Positions 33,374-44,700 of a stretch of 64,000 nucleotides of DNA are shown in pieces; within the stretch, counting starts at the first letter, position 1, and each line of letters begins with the position of its first letter. The notes beneath the pieces are model-generated. The model did not search any database. It worked only from the letters and a program-made list of their open reading frames with translations, and was not told where the DNA came from. The position numbers were made by a program, and so were the translations under genes. The DNA is from Pyropia haitanensis (taxonomy: Eukaryota > Rhodophyta > Bangiophyceae > Bangiales > Bangiaceae): NCBI GenBank assembly GCA_008729055.1, contig SDUX01000002.1:3933874-3997873 (forward strand), in the 5' to 3' direction.

Positions 33374-34950
33374 ATGGCCTCGCTGGGCGCTCGCCTGCGG
33401 GCCAATGTGGGGGCGGCGGATCCCGCGACGGCGGCAGCGATGCTGCTCAACTTTTGTTCGTCGACGGGGATTGTGATAGGGAACAAGCTGGTGATGGAGC
33501 GGTACCGCTTTCGGTTTGCCACCACCCTCACGTTCATCCACTTCCTCGCCACCTACACGCTGCTGGTGGCATGTGTGGGGCTGCGGGTGTTTGAGCGCAA
33601 GCGGCTGCCGCTGGCGCCGGTGGCCAAGCTCGCCGCCGGGTCCATGGGTTTTGTCGTCCTCACCAACCTGAGCCTGCAGCACAACAGTGTCGGCTTTTAT
33701 CAGGTCATGAAGGTGATGACCACCCCGACGGTTGTCATCATCGAGGCGCTCTTCTTTGCCAAGTACCTGGAGGGGCCGCTCAAACTGGCGCTCGTCCCCG
33801 TCTGCCTGGGGGTGGTGGCCACCGCGGCGACGGACTTTCGGCTCAACATGGTGGGCACTCTCTTTGCCGTCGCGGGCGTGCTCGTGACCAGCTGCTACCA
33901 GATTGGGGCGGGGAGCCTCCAAAAGTCTCTCGACTGCTCGGCGCTGCAGCTGCAGTTGTACACCGCCCCGCTGTCGGCGCTCTTCATGCTCCCGTTTGTG
34001 CCTCTCTTTGATGACTGGTCGATTGGGAGCCCGACGGGGATTTGGGAGTATGAGTTTACGCCCGCCAACGTGGGGGCCATCCTCGCCACAGGCGCCATGG
34101 CCTTCCTGGTCAACGTGAGCATCTTTTGGGTGATCGGACGGAGCTCGGCGGTGAGCTACAATACGCTGGGACACTTCAAGACGTGCTTCATTCTCGGCAG
34201 TGTACGTTCAGATGGAGACAGGCGGAACGCGATGAGGGTGGCGAGGGGGAGGGATGCCCAGGGGAAGCGCTGTGGATGCGGCCGTGCGGTGATGGTAAAC
34301 GCCTGTGGGCGTGCTTTTTGCCAGGGGGGTGGGACGACCCGTGAGGTGCGCTTTGCGGTGGCCCGACTGGAGTGCGGCAAGGGCGCTGTTGTGCTGCGTG
34401 CGGCTGCTGAACATTGATCTCTAGTTGACCGACCGCGCTCGCTGCTAACCCGATCGCCATGTGCTTCATGGCCGCTTCAACTCTTGCGTTCCTCTCTCTC
34501 TGACCTGCCGCGTGTCTTGTTTCCCTTGATTGTACCCCCGTCGCTGGTTGTGTGCTCCCACAGGACTTTCTGCTCTTTGACCGCCCCCTGGACGTCAAGT
34601 CGGTGGCGGGCATTGTGCTGACCATGGCAGGCGTCTTTGCATACACGCACCTCAAGCTGGACAAGGCGCGGCGGGAGAAGGAGGCCTCGATCAGCGCCGG
34701 CAGCGGTGCCATTAGCGCCGCGGCGGCAGCGTCGGCAGCTGCGGCAGCCAAGAGCGCACGCCTCGAAGAGCTGGTGTCTCCTACGTCGGTCGCTGCGGGG
34801 GGCGTTGGCAGCACTCTCCGCGCGGGGGGAGGGGAGGTGGAGGCCCTCCTCGGCGCCCCTGGGGGGGAGGAGGAGGAGCCGTTTTCGCCGGTCGAGAGGG
34901 AACGCGACGCCGCGGGCCGGGGGGGGCTGACGAAGTCAGCGACGGATTGA
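33374..34950 (+). CDS. SLC35E3-type nucleotide-sugar transporter (TPT/NST family)
   Basis: This encodes a ten-helix DMT-superfamily transporter, probably in the Golgi. Exons are 33374-34201 and 34564-34950 (donor GTACGT, phase 0), giving 404 residues. The family pattern is strong: LLNFCSSTGIVIGNKLVMER, then GFVVLTNLSLQHNSVGFYQV and MKVMTTPTVVIIEALFF. The splice joins YNTLGHFKTCFILGS to DFLLFDRPLDVKSVAGIVLT, matching the SLC35E3/UXT helix 9-10 hairpin. The membrane region ends at AYTHLKLDKARREK, followed by an acidic low-complexity tail. The sugar cannot be assigned; plant relatives carry UDP-xylose, UDP-rhamnose/galactose or similar. The AG at 33364-33365 just before the ATG suggests a 5' leader intron. 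Confidence 0.87.
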
Positions 34951-35186
34951 GCGGCGGCATGAGGCCCCAAAGACGGGGAGCGGGCCACGGGCGGGATGTG
35001 CAAGAAACGGCCATCGCCGCGATGGGGTTCAACAAAGGGACACAGAAAACAGCGACCCAGTCAGTGCAGAATGCTGTACATACGCGGGTCGTATCCACCG
35101 CCCTCCCTTCGCCCAAAAAAAAAACTGCCCGAGGTGCGCCTCGCAGTGCCCACTCTGTTAGTCGCAATAGCGCCGCCTACGGTCGG
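34951..35186. other. short convergent intergenic region
   Basis: This 236-bp spacer between the stops of the SLC35E3-type gene (+) and the PAQR gene (-) contains an A-run at 35117-35126. Nothing else is visible. Confidence 0.4.
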
Positions 35187-36488
35187 TCACCCGCCCCCTC
35201 CAGGACGCGGCAAGAGGAGCGCCGCAAGGAAACGCCACTCGGCCCAGTGCGCAACAAATGCCGCCACATGCATCCACTGGTGCGAGTGGCCGACAATGTC
35301 AAAGCGCCCAGGCGCCCATAACTCGGGCCAGTGCTTGGCATAGAGGAGCCCACCGGTGCCCACAGACGCAGTCGCGACGAGCCCCCACGTCGCGGCCTCG
35401 CGAGCGGCCGCGGGCGTCGGCGTCAGGGGGGACGCCCACTCCCTCCCCCCCGCCGCCGCCCACCAGGCGGCGTGGGCGACCATGGGCAGCAAGTAGCATG
35501 CGACGAGGACGGCCATGTCCCGCGTCAGCCGCGCCTTCCCAATCGTCCACACCCGTCGGATGACCATCGTGGACCCCACGTTGGCAAAAAAGAGGGTCGC
35601 GACGCCGGCCAGCCACGCCCACCACGCGCGGGGCCAGCCGGCCACGGAGCCCGAGGCCCGCCACGCGGCGGCAGCGGGAGCTGCCCCCACCTCGACCGCC
35701 AGGGGCATGGACAGGCTCACCGCCAACGCGACGCTGGCCACCTGGATGAGCGCCACGTCCGCGGTGCGCCACACCCGCCGCGAGCTGGCGCCTCGCCCAA
35801 TCCACAGGTGCAGGCCCACTGATGCCGGGTTGTGCACCGCAACGGCACCATAGACGAGGCGGAAAGGCAGGAGCGGCCCACACGGGAGGGCGGCCGCCAG
35901 CGGCGGCAGCGCAGCCGCGGACACCCCGTCCAGGCGGCGGGCGGCGGTGATGTAGAGGGCGGTGGCGATGGCCAGGCCAATGAGCATCGTCCACACGTTG
36001 CCGGCTTCGTTGTGGGGGGTGAAGAGGGCAGGGATGGCCGACAGGCGGGTGCCACCCACACGGTAACCGCTCAGGACGCCCGCGCGGTAGAGGTAGGGGG
36101 GGGCGTCTGCCCGACACAAGATGACCGCCTTGTCAGAGGGCCCGGGAGAGGACGCCACTGCCGCCACAGACCCGGGCCCGCTGCACTCAGCTGCCGGCGG
36201 CGGTGGCTGGGAAGCGGCGGCAGCAGCGACAGCGACACCCGTCGACTCGTCGGCGCCGGCAGTGACCGTTTCCGCAGCGGCGGCCGCGTCCGCCGCGAGC
36301 CATCCGCCGAGCCGTAACGGCGGGCGGCGGGTCAGACGCAACAGCGCCGGCGGGCGGAGGCGACGGGCCAGCCATGACGGCCGGTCGGGGGCGGCGCCAG
36401 CAGCGGGGCGCACCGCGCCAGCAGCCAAAGCGGGTGGGGCGTGGGTGGCGGGGAGGCGCCGCCCCCGGGCGGCGTGCATGGCGTACAT
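35187..36488 (-). CDS. PAQR-family heptahelical membrane protein
   Basis: This belongs to the progestin and adipoQ receptor / hemolysin III superfamily, zinc-dependent hydrolase-like receptors that include plant HHP proteins. The intronless frame gives 433 residues from the ATG at 36488. Two signature motifs are intact: PALFTPHNEAGNVWTMLIGL before helix 1, and FDIVGHSHQWMHVAAFVAHW before the last helix, which supplies zinc-ligand histidines. Between them lie about five further hydrophobic helices (for example WLAGVATLFFANVGSTMVI). The N-terminal 120 residues are Ala/Arg-rich without a clear motif. The membrane location and ligand (sterol, ceramide or hormone-like) are unknown. Confidence 0.85.
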   Translation of the reverse strand: MYAMHAARGRRLPATHAPPALAAGAVRPAAGAAPDRPSWLARRLRPPALLRLTRRPPLRLGGWLAADAAAAAETVTAGADESTGVAVAAAAASQPPPPAAECSGPGSVAAVASSPGPSDKAVILCRADAPPYLYRAGVLSGYRVGGTRLSAIPALFTPHNEAGNVWTMLIGLAIATALYITAARRLDGVSAAALPPLAAALPCGPLLPFRLVYGAVAVHNPASVGLHLWIGRGASSRRVWRTADVALIQVASVALAVSLSMPLAVEVGAAPAAAAWRASGSVAGWPRAWWAWLAGVATLFFANVGSTMVIRRVWTIGKARLTRDMAVLVACYLLPMVAHAAWWAAAGGREWASPLTPTPAAAREAATWGLVATASVGTGGLLYAKHWPELWAPGRFDIVGHSHQWMHVAAFVAHWAEWRFLAALLLPRPGGGG

Positions 36489-37686
36489 GTAGGAGGGGTC
36501 GGTCTAGCTAGATAGAGAGGCGGGAAGAGCGGGGACGGACTCTTGCAAGGCCAGAGCAGCAGGGCGACGTGACCGACAGGCAGGCAGTGGGGGATGGACG
36601 CCGGTGCGAGGCGGGGGGGAAAACATACCTTGTCGAGCGGAGCACGGCCGCACGGGCACACGCCCTGCCGCAGCACGCGGGCCCTTCACAGCAAGGACAC
36701 CCGACGCGTGGGGGTTGGGTCGCGCGCCGCTTTTGGACTCGGTGGCACCGCTGAAAGGCGCCCCCCCGTCTTGCTCGTCAACCGCTCTCGCAGCGACGGG
36801 GGGCGCCATGCGATGGTCGCGAGAGGGCATTTTGCAGGCTGATATCAAGTGCGTACAGTGAGTAATTTTGGACTTTCAGTACATTTGATGCTTCGCGCAA
36901 CGTGGGTGGAGGCACCAGCTATGGCGCAACATCCACCAATCACCGTCCAAGTTTGAGAATTTAAAAATCCGATTGCCACGTGTGTCTTCCACTCCGGGCC
37001 CTGATCTCCCGTTGTTATTTCGACAGGCACGCGGGGCCGGCGCTCGGCGACCGCCGCGGTCGCGGTGGAGAAGGTCCATCCCGCCGTCGCCGCCTCGACG
37101 CCGACGGTGGCCTCGTGTTCCACGGCCCGGTTCTCCCCTCTCGCCCACACCCCCGCCGCGTCCCCCGTTGTTGCCGGCCTGTGGTGGTCCCAGTTGTGGG
37201 TCCCCCCTGCCCTGGCGGTGACGGCGCGTTGGTCAGACAGGGAGCGGTCCCTGGGATGGAGCCTGAGGTACGTCAAGGCGATGACGGCACGGCATCGCCG
37301 GCGGTGCGTGAGGAGCTCCGCGACGGGCTCGCCCGCGTTGCCCCCACCCAATCTCTCCGCTGACGCGGGGTGGGTTCCGGGTATTTTTGTGCACCGGCGC
37401 AGCTCCAGGAGAGCGCTGCTCGGCGTGCTATGGGTGGTCTGGCACCACCGTGGGATGCCCGGGATATGGGTCGACGAGACGAAAGTGCGTGCGATTGTCG
37501 GTGGAGCGGTGCGGACGGCGTCGATGGTGGCTGCCTCTGCTGCGCGGGCTTTTGTTCGAGTACTGACTGCCATGCTCCACCTTTGTTTTGCATTGTCATG
37601 TCTTGTGTCTGGTGCTTGTGTGGGTGCGCTCGCTGCGCCTCTCTTTGTGTCCATGTTCTTTCCTTTCTTTTGCCTGACGGCAACAG
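36489..37686. other. divergent intergenic region
   Basis: This lies between the PAQR gene (-) and the TPR-Tic22 gene (+). An AT-richer block at 36840-37020 is the best promoter candidate. A T-rich pyrimidine tract ends in CAG at 37684-37686, directly before the downstream ATG. A donor-like AAA|GTGCGT at 37484/37485 could pair with it, giving a leader intron or a short N-terminal extension. I support no separate gene. Confidence 0.45.
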
Positions 37687-39852
37687 ATGGATGAGCAGGC
37701 GCGCCTGGTGAATGAGCTCAAAGAAAAGGCCAACCAGAGCCTGACGCGGGGGGCGTTTAGCAAGGCACTCCGGCTGTACACACGTGCCATTGAGGCGGAC
37801 GCCGGCAATGCGGTGCTCTACTCGAACCGTGCCGCCGCTCACTACCAGGCAGGCCAGTTCCAAGAGTCACTGGAGGATGCAGAGAGTGCCATCCTCTGCG
37901 ACGAGTCCTGGTGGAAGGGGCACAAACGCAAGGCCCAGGCGCTGGTGAAGCTGGACCGTTACGAGGATGCCATTGTGGCACTGGAGGAGGGCATTGGCGC
38001 GGCGCCGGACGCGGTCGAGCTGCCCGTTCTCCTTGCTTCCACGCGGGCCACCCTGGAGCGGTTGCAGACAATGTACGTGCTGCCAGGACCAGAAATGATG
38101 AAGAAGCTCGACTCTGTGCCGGTCTTCCTCGTCACAGACCAGGAGGGTCAGCCCTTTTTCATTACGTATGATGACGGCACCCAGGCGTGTACCATCTACT
38201 TTGACCCGACAGACGCCCAGGCGACGCTCGAGTGGATTCAGAAGGAGAATGGGCCGCAGGGGGAGAAGGCAATCCTGGCGCCGCTGTCGCTGACACAGGC
38301 GTTCGCGCTGGCCCAGGACACACAGCAGCAGTACCTGGACGATGAGGCGACCGCGACGGCGGCGGCGCTGAAGAAGGCAGAGAAGGCGTTGGCGGACAAG
38401 GCGGCGGCGGCCAAGGAGGTGCTGGCCATTGGCGGGACAACTAAGGCTTCGGCGTCCAAGGATGCCGAGGCCGCACCGAAAGACGTTACCCCGCTGGCCG
38501 ATGGCGAAGCGTCAACTGACAAGTCAAAGGAAGAGGCAGCCGCCGAGCCCGAGGCCGCCGCCGAGACCAGCACTGACGTGGACGCCGGCACCAAGACCAA
38601 CACTGATGCGGATGCCGCCGCGAAGGCGACTTCTGACGCGGATGCCGGCACCAAGGCGAGTACTGACGCGGATGCCACCTCGTCGGATTCCCCGGCGGAC
38701 GCCGCGGTCGACACCACGTCTGACGCCAAGCCAAAGGAGCCAGAGAAGGAGCAGTTAACACCGCTTGCCTTCCAGTTCCGGCCTGAGCTGCGCCAGGTGG
38801 AGGCCGCGGTCACCCTGCTAAAGGCGATGCCCCCGGTGGGCGAAGATGGCCAACCGCTTCCAGTTGCGTCCACTGAGGAGGCTGCCACTGACGACAAGAC
38901 GGGGACGTCTAAGGACGATGAGGAAGCCAAGGCGGAAGAGGACAAGGCGGCCGACGCGGCTGCTACGCCTTCTGCTGAGGCGACTGACTCGGCTGCTCCT
39001 ACCGAGGACGGTGAAAAGACCGCGGCTGAGCCAGCCGCAGATGGTTCGGATGCGCCAAAGACGGCAGCGGCTCCAACCGATGTGACTGCGCCTGCGGCTG
39101 ACGCCGATGCGGCGGCGGCGCCCGCGACGGACGACGCTCCCAAGAGGGCCGTTGACGACGCCAAGGATGCGCCGGCGGCGGTGGCTACGGCGGCCAAGGA
39201 CAGCACCACGGCGCCGGCGGAGGAGGAGCTGACGGTCGACAATTTTAGCGGCATTCCCGTCTTCCAGGCAAAGGGCCTGACGCTGCTGCAGAACAACCAG
39301 CAAAACGTGCCGCTCTTCTTCTCCAAGTGGGACCTCGAGCGCTCGTGGTCGCAGCTGGCGGCGTCCAACCCTGGGGAGCCGCTGGGCGAGCTGGAGATTG
39401 ACGTGGGCACCCTGGAGGATGTTCTCCGCCGCATGGCCGAGTCGACGACCAAGGAGTTTGACCCGGTCATCTTCGTGCCGTCGCGGGAGGCGCTCAAGTT
39501 TGTGGGCCGTGAGTTCCCCCTTGAGGATCTGACGGGTATCAAGCCGCCGCCGCCGCCGCGCGCCATGTCGGAGCAGGGCCCCCCGCCCAAGAACCTGCTT
39601 CAGCTGGCCAAGATGATGGCCGCGGCGGGCGCCAGCACCGATGAGATCCGCGAGGCTGTCCGCGTCAAGCTGATCGAGACGCGCGAGCAGCAGCGGCTCC
39701 AAGAGTTTCTGGGACCCGCTGCTGGGCGTGGTAAGAAGTCACAGAAGTCTGGGGGGCGTGCCAAGAAGGCAAGCGGTGGCGGCAGCGGCAGCAGCCGCAA
39801 GGGGCAAAGTGAGGAAGGGGCTTCCGCCTCGGCACCCGTGTCGGCCTGCTGA
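37687..39852 (+). CDS. TPR plus Tic22-like fusion protein
   Basis: The N-terminal 125 residues are TPR repeats (ANQSLTRGAFSKALRLYTRA; LYSNRAAAHYQAGQFQESLE; HKRKAQALVKLDRYEDAIVA), as in Hsp70/Hsp90 co-chaperones. Then comes a Tic22-like region with the family motif LDSVPVFLVTDQEGQPFF. It is interrupted by about 280 residues of acidic Ala/Asp/Thr/Lys-rich repeats (TSTDVDAGTKTNTDADAAAK). It resumes as GIPVFQAKGLTLLQNNQQNV with PLFFSKWDLERSWSQLA and VGTLEDVLRRMAE. Tic22 acts in the plastid intermembrane space in protein import. Here no transit peptide precedes the TPRs, so a cytosolic or outer-envelope chaperone-receiving role is possible. The C-terminal tail is Lys/Gly/Ser-rich. The frame is 721 residues with no intron inside. 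Confidence 0.8.
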   Translation: MDEQARLVNELKEKANQSLTRGAFSKALRLYTRAIEADAGNAVLYSNRAAAHYQAGQFQESLEDAESAILCDESWWKGHKRKAQALVKLDRYEDAIVALEEGIGAAPDAVELPVLLASTRATLERLQTMYVLPGPEMMKKLDSVPVFLVTDQEGQPFFITYDDGTQACTIYFDPTDAQATLEWIQKENGPQGEKAILAPLSLTQAFALAQDTQQQYLDDEATATAAALKKAEKALADKAAAAKEVLAIGGTTKASASKDAEAAPKDVTPLADGEASTDKSKEEAAAEPEAAAETSTDVDAGTKTNTDADAAAKATSDADAGTKASTDADATSSDSPADAAVDTTSDAKPKEPEKEQLTPLAFQFRPELRQVEAAVTLLKAMPPVGEDGQPLPVASTEEAATDDKTGTSKDDEEAKAEEDKAADAAATPSAEATDSAAPTEDGEKTAAEPAADGSDAPKTAAAPTDVTAPAADADAAAAPATDDAPKRAVDDAKDAPAAVATAAKDSTTAPAEEELTVDNFSGIPVFQAKGLTLLQNNQQNVPLFFSKWDLERSWSQLAASNPGEPLGELEIDVGTLEDVLRRMAESTTKEFDPVIFVPSREALKFVGREFPLEDLTGIKPPPPPRAMSEQGPPPKNLLQLAKMMAAAGASTDEIREAVRVKLIETREQQRLQEFLGPAAGRGKKSQKSGGRAKKASGGGSGSSRKGQSEEGASASAPVSAC

Positions 39853-40667
39853 GCGGAGGTGCTCCTGCCGACCTGTGTCGGTGGGCGGGTTCATGCCCGA
39901 GGGGGTAGATCGCGTCGGGGGCAGAGTGGGGGATCGAGAGGCGGCGGGGTCGGGGTGGGGCGTGGGAGCACCCTGCCACCCTGTTCTGCAGCGGAGGTCT
40001 TCGCATGGCGCGCTGTGGGCAGCGGGCCTCGTATTGTAACTCTTAGGCCTGCGCGCGCCGTTCAATCATGGGGGCTGGATGGAGGTGCGGCGGCGGGGGT
40101 CAACATGTCCGTGACGCATGGGGCGTTATGGGTCTGGTGTGCGTGGCGGCTGTTAGGCCCGCCTCGCCGGTCTCTGGTGGGGACGGTAAAGGAAAGTCTA
40201 CGCTGCCTTACACTGAGAATCGGCTGTTGGCGTGGGTGAGGTGGACGCCTTACCCGCGCGGCGGCCACGTACCGGACCACTGCCTGGTTCCTGCCCCACG
40301 ATGGGGATGTTGCTGATCGTCGCCCTTCTCGGTTGCTCCCGTGGCGACTGGCGGCGATCCCCAAGTCGATAGTTTATGTGCTGGTCTGGGCTGCGGTTCT
40401 GCGTACGGCGGCACCTCGCGTCCATCCCCCGCTGTTCCGACCCGGCCCCTGCTCTCCCCATTGAGGCCCCCTCCGTGTGCCGCCCGCCGCTCTGGCCCCC
40501 ACGCGGCGTCTCCTACCGGGATGCGATGGGCGCCCGCCGCGGCACCTCGTACGACGGCCCCGCCGTGGCCCAGACGGGGGCGGCAGCGTGGGCCTCGAGT
40601 GCCCGTCCGTACGACCACGCGAATGGCGGCGGCCGGGGGAGGGCGGTAACGGCGGCGGCGGGAGTAG
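39853..40667. other. convergent intergenic region
   Basis: This lies between the TPR-Tic22 stop (+) and the zinc-finger stop (-). It is GC-rich with no tandem repeat or domain-bearing frame. I see nothing supported. Confidence 0.5.
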
Positions 40668-41702
40668 TCACAGCCGGGCCGGGGGCGTCCCCCCCCCCAC
40701 CGTCTCGCCGCCCGCAGCGGCGTCCCCCCCGTGCGCCGCGCGGGTGTGGGCGGCGAGCAGCGCGCGGGTGCGGCAGCGCTTGTCGCACTGCCCACACCCA
40801 AACGGCCGGCGCTTCTCGTGCACGAGCTGCAGGTGCTCCTTGGCGTGGCCGCGCGTGCCAAACCCCCGCCCACACACCGCGCACGGGAAGGGCCGGCGCT
40901 TGTGGTGGACCGTCGCGGTGTGGAGCTTGAGCTGACACGCGTAGAGGAAGGCGGACGGGCAGCGGCTGCAACGGAGGACTTGGGAGCGCTCGTGCACCAC
41001 CCGGACGTGGCGGAGCATGTTGGTGCGGGAGGACAGCACTTTGGCGCACACCGTGCAGCGGGTGCGGGCGGTCCGTCCGGCAGCGGAGGGAGCGGGGGGA
41101 GGGGAAGCAACCGCCTCCGCCGTGCTGCCGCGGGGGGTGTGCTGCGCCCCCCCCGTGGCGGTGTCGTCGGCGGTCCGGCCGACGGCAAAGGCAGCGGCGT
41201 CGGCAGCGGCGGCGGCAGGTGCCACGGGGATGTAGCCGGGATGTGCGGGCCGACGGGCGTGTGGCGATGCGGCAGGCGACAGCAAACTCGCCACGTCCAT
41301 CCGCCGGTCCCGGACCCAGCTCGCCTTGCCAATGCGACCACCGTCGCTGCCCAGGCCGACGAAGCCGCTGCCGCTGACGACGCCCGTCTGCTGGTGCACC
41401 CGGGTTAGCAGCGCCGCTGGGGAGGGCAGCCGCGTGGTCGGCGCCGCCGCCATACGGGCGGACGGTCCCGCTGGCGCCGGCGGGGATGTGTCGTCGCGCC
41501 ACGCGGCGGCTGACGACGCGCCGACGCTTGGCAGGGTGGAGCTCGTCGACACCGAAAGTGGCGTCGGCGGCAACTTCGGTAGTGCCGGCCACGTGCCCGC
41601 GGCGGCGGCGGTGGGGCGCCCCGCGGCAACGGACGGGCCGCCCAGGCGGGTGGCCACCCCGAGGGGGAAGCCCCACACCCCGACGGGCTGATTCCATGCC
41701 AT
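40668..41702 (-). CDS. C2H2 zinc-finger protein, four fingers
   Basis: Four canonical C2H2 fingers (C-x2-C-x12-H-x4-H) stand in tandem near the C-terminus: CTVCAKVLSSRTNMLRHVRV, CSRCPSAFLYACQLKLHTAT, CAVCGRGFGTRGHAKEHLQL and CGQCDKRCRTRALLAAHTRA. The second and third are followed by linkers of the HKRRPF and EKRRPF kind, close to the TGEKPF linker of DNA-binding arrays. The ATG at 41702 (MAWNQPVGVWGFPLGV) gives 344 residues. The first 220 are low-complexity with short hydrophobic and Ser/Thr patches. A transcription-factor role is inferred; the target is unknown. A TATACAAA-like element lies about 180 bp upstream on the minus strand. Longer in-frame starts up to 42047 exist but look like 5' UTR. 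Confidence 0.8.
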   Translation of the reverse strand: MAWNQPVGVWGFPLGVATRLGGPSVAAGRPTAAAAGTWPALPKLPPTPLSVSTSSTLPSVGASSAAAWRDDTSPPAPAGPSARMAAAPTTRLPSPAALLTRVHQQTGVVSGSGFVGLGSDGGRIGKASWVRDRRMDVASLLSPAASPHARRPAHPGYIPVAPAAAAADAAAFAVGRTADDTATGGAQHTPRGSTAEAVASPPPAPSAAGRTARTRCTVCAKVLSSRTNMLRHVRVVHERSQVLRCSRCPSAFLYACQLKLHTATVHHKRRPFPCAVCGRGFGTRGHAKEHLQLVHEKRRPFGCGQCDKRCRTRALLAAHTRAAHGGDAAAGGETVGGGTPPARL

Positions 41703-44700
41703 GGTGTATGAGAGGGGGGGAGGGGGGGGTGGCGCAGCGGTAGATAGAAAGGGTGGAAGAGTGCTGAGCGCCGTCGGAGGGGTGGCTGTGGAGAGGGGAA
41801 GGGGGCTAGCTGTCTGGCTGACTGGTCTTGGGGTGGGGGGGGGGGTGCCCAGCAGAGAGTGCCACCGTCCCCCACCTTTGTATACTCGGCTTCCCTTTCC
41901 CTTCCGCCTTTGTGCCCTCTCTCCCCCCTCCCAAGCCAGGCAACCCACGGGAGCGCGCGCACTTTCCAGCCGCGGCCGCGGCGCAACGCCCCAGCGGTGG
42001 CTGTGTGAGGACTGCGGAGCGGTGGGGGCGATCCCCTCCGGTGGCAACGGCGGCGGCGGTAGCGGCGTGGCATCCTCTGGGGCGCGGGCTGGGGAAGCCG
42101 CACTCCCCTAACCTCACCCCCGCCCCCGCCGCCCCGTCCTCCGGCGGCGGCTCGCGCGTACGGCACACAACGGCTTGCCTGGTCATGGGGGGGCGCCCCG
42201 CTCGAGGGAGCCCCCCTCCCGCTCCCCCTTTGCCCCGTCATCGTCGGCGCACACCCGCGTGGGAGACGGCGGGTCGACTGGTCGAGCGGGACCCCCCGAC
42301 GGTCCCGCGTGGCGGCGGCGGCGGCGCCCGCGCGCGTGGCGACAGCGGCGGGCCACTGCCCGGAGCACGCGACGGATGGGACAGTGGCAGCCCGCAGACG
42401 CGTCTGTCGATGTCCTTCCCGCTCCTCCTTCCCCTCCCCTTTTGCACTTCCAAGCGGAAAGCCGCCCCCCTCTCTCTAGCCTTCCAGGGGAAAAGCCACA
42501 CCCGCACGCAACCGCCGGACGCGGGGCGGCCGTGACGCCCGTCCCCCCCCGCCGGGGCGTGGGGCCGGCGCGCCTTTCCCCCCTCGCCGGGAAGCAACAG
42601 TCCTTGCATCCCCAACCTGGGCGGCTGGATTCGCTCGCCCCGGCGCCGACCCTCTGTGGGACCGACGGTGACGCAAGTCACGCCGCCCCCCCCCGCCTCC
42701 GCCCTTCGCCGCCGACTCAGGGCGCTCCCTGTGCCAACACAGGACGCCCCGCATGCCGACACAGGAGGCGGCGCCCCGCGCGGTGACCCCCAAAGCAGAG
42801 CTCTCCACGCAGCGGGAGGAGGCGGGAGGGGGAGAGGGAGCCTCTATGAACGCGACTGCCGTTTGAAGACGCAGCGGAGGAGCGGTTCCCTCACTGGGCC
42901 CATTCCCCTTGTGGCGGCCGCCCGGCCGGCGATCGCCCGCGGCGGCCGGCGGCGGCGGCGGGCTCAGCGAAGGGGCGGTGGGGATGTGTGGCGGCGGGGC
43001 CGCCCCGTCGCGGGTGGCAGCCGCTGATGTAGTTCGCCTCCCCCCTCCTCCCTAGGCGCTCCCCTTCCCCGCCCGCCCCTCCGTCTACCCGTCGAGCGCG
43101 CCGTCTGGTCACGCCGCGACTGAGCCACACAGGTCCAGCGACTGTCCCCCCCCCTTCCCCTTCCCCCCGCCCTTCGCGCATGCCGCACGAGTGGCGGCGG
43201 CCGTCGCAATGACGCGTGGCCGCCGCTCAATTAGCCAGTCCCCGCCTGCCATCCCGTCGTCCCGCCGCTCCCCCCGTGGATGCTTGCCGCCGTCGTGCGG
43301 TCCAAGCTCCCCTACCACGCGCGATGCCTCATCCTCCCTCCCCCACCACACCTATCCATCCACCTTCACCACCACCCCTCCAACGGCCCCTCCCCCCTTC
43401 CGCCTGGCGGGAGGGGGGGGAGGGGGAGGGGGTTGCCTGATGCAAGATCAGTCCAACACCCGCGCGAGGGGGCGCGCGTGCCGCCACCCCTCCTCCCCGC
43501 CCCCTCTCGGCCAGGCCAGGGCCACCCGAAACGGACAACCACCGGGCAGACGGCGCGTGCCGAGCCGCTGGTCGCTGTGCGCGCTGCCGGTTGTTCTCCT
43601 GTTGACGGCGGGTCGCTATGCGTCCACATCGTGCGGGACTGTTTTTCGCGCCCGTGTGCGCGGGCGACCGCCCCGGTACGTTGAGACCCCCGAGTCGGAG
43701 AGTATTGACCAGCCCGCGCCGCCAGGGCCCCCTGCAGAGCTCGATACGCCGCCCCAGATCCGGCGGTCCCCCATTGCTCGACGCGTGCGGCACGCAACGG
43801 CGCAGCAGCGGCGCGGAACGTTGCGCCTCCACCGTCCATATTCGCTCCCGGGTGGGGCCCCTGGACCCGAGAACCGATCGCGTGGCAATCCTGGCAGACG
43901 CTGCGTCGGCGGCACCGGTAGGAGCTGTCATGATTTGGTCGCGAGTCTCGCAAGGTGCCCTCCTCCGAGCCCGCTGCCGCCCCCACGCCCCTTCACCTCC
44001 CCTGGCCACGCGCGCATCCCAGTTGAACGGTGTGGGGTCCCTGTTTAGCGGCCAGACCACCTGCCTGGCAGTCGCGGTTCGGGTCGGCAGATCCGGGGAA
44101 CGGCAGGCACCGCGTCCTCCAGTCTCGTTGCATCGATTCCTGTACACAAACTCGGGAGGGGGGGCGAACAAAGGACCGGGGCGACTGCAAGGCCGCGCGC
44201 ATTGGCCACAGAGTGTCACGTCTCTGGTGGGCTTGGGATGCGGGTCCGTCCGAGTGCGTCCCGCCACGTCCACCAAGGATGTGCCAGGGGGGGACGGAGT
44301 GTGCCATGAGGACGCCGCCCTTGCCGCACACGCAGTAGCGGCCGCCTCCAGCCGAGTGGCCGGCCCCGCAACCTCCCACCCGCATGACCGCCATGCGAGT
44401 TGGGGCATGTCCGTTGCACACGAGCCAGGATCGCGAGAGGATGTACACCAGAGATGCGCAAAGCAGCGCCAGGCTGCTCGCGAGAGGCAGCTGCTGGCCG
44501 GCGTGCGGAGGCGTAGCGTGGCGGCCTCTCTCTGTGCGACTACCGTGGCCGCGCTCGGACTGCGGGGAGGTCGGTTGGGGCGTCGAAACCTCTAATTGGC
44601 CACGCCACCAGAACAGAAGGCTAGCCAGCGCGGTCACCTGCGGTGCTCTCAACGAGAGTGGCCACCCGCCGCCACTGGCGGCCGCCACGGAGCGTCTCTG

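Noticed and set aside
36845..37654. A 269-codon minus-strand frame between the PAQR and TPR-Tic22 genes
   Set aside because: No domain, and it overlaps the likely promoter and leader intron of the TPR-Tic22 gene.
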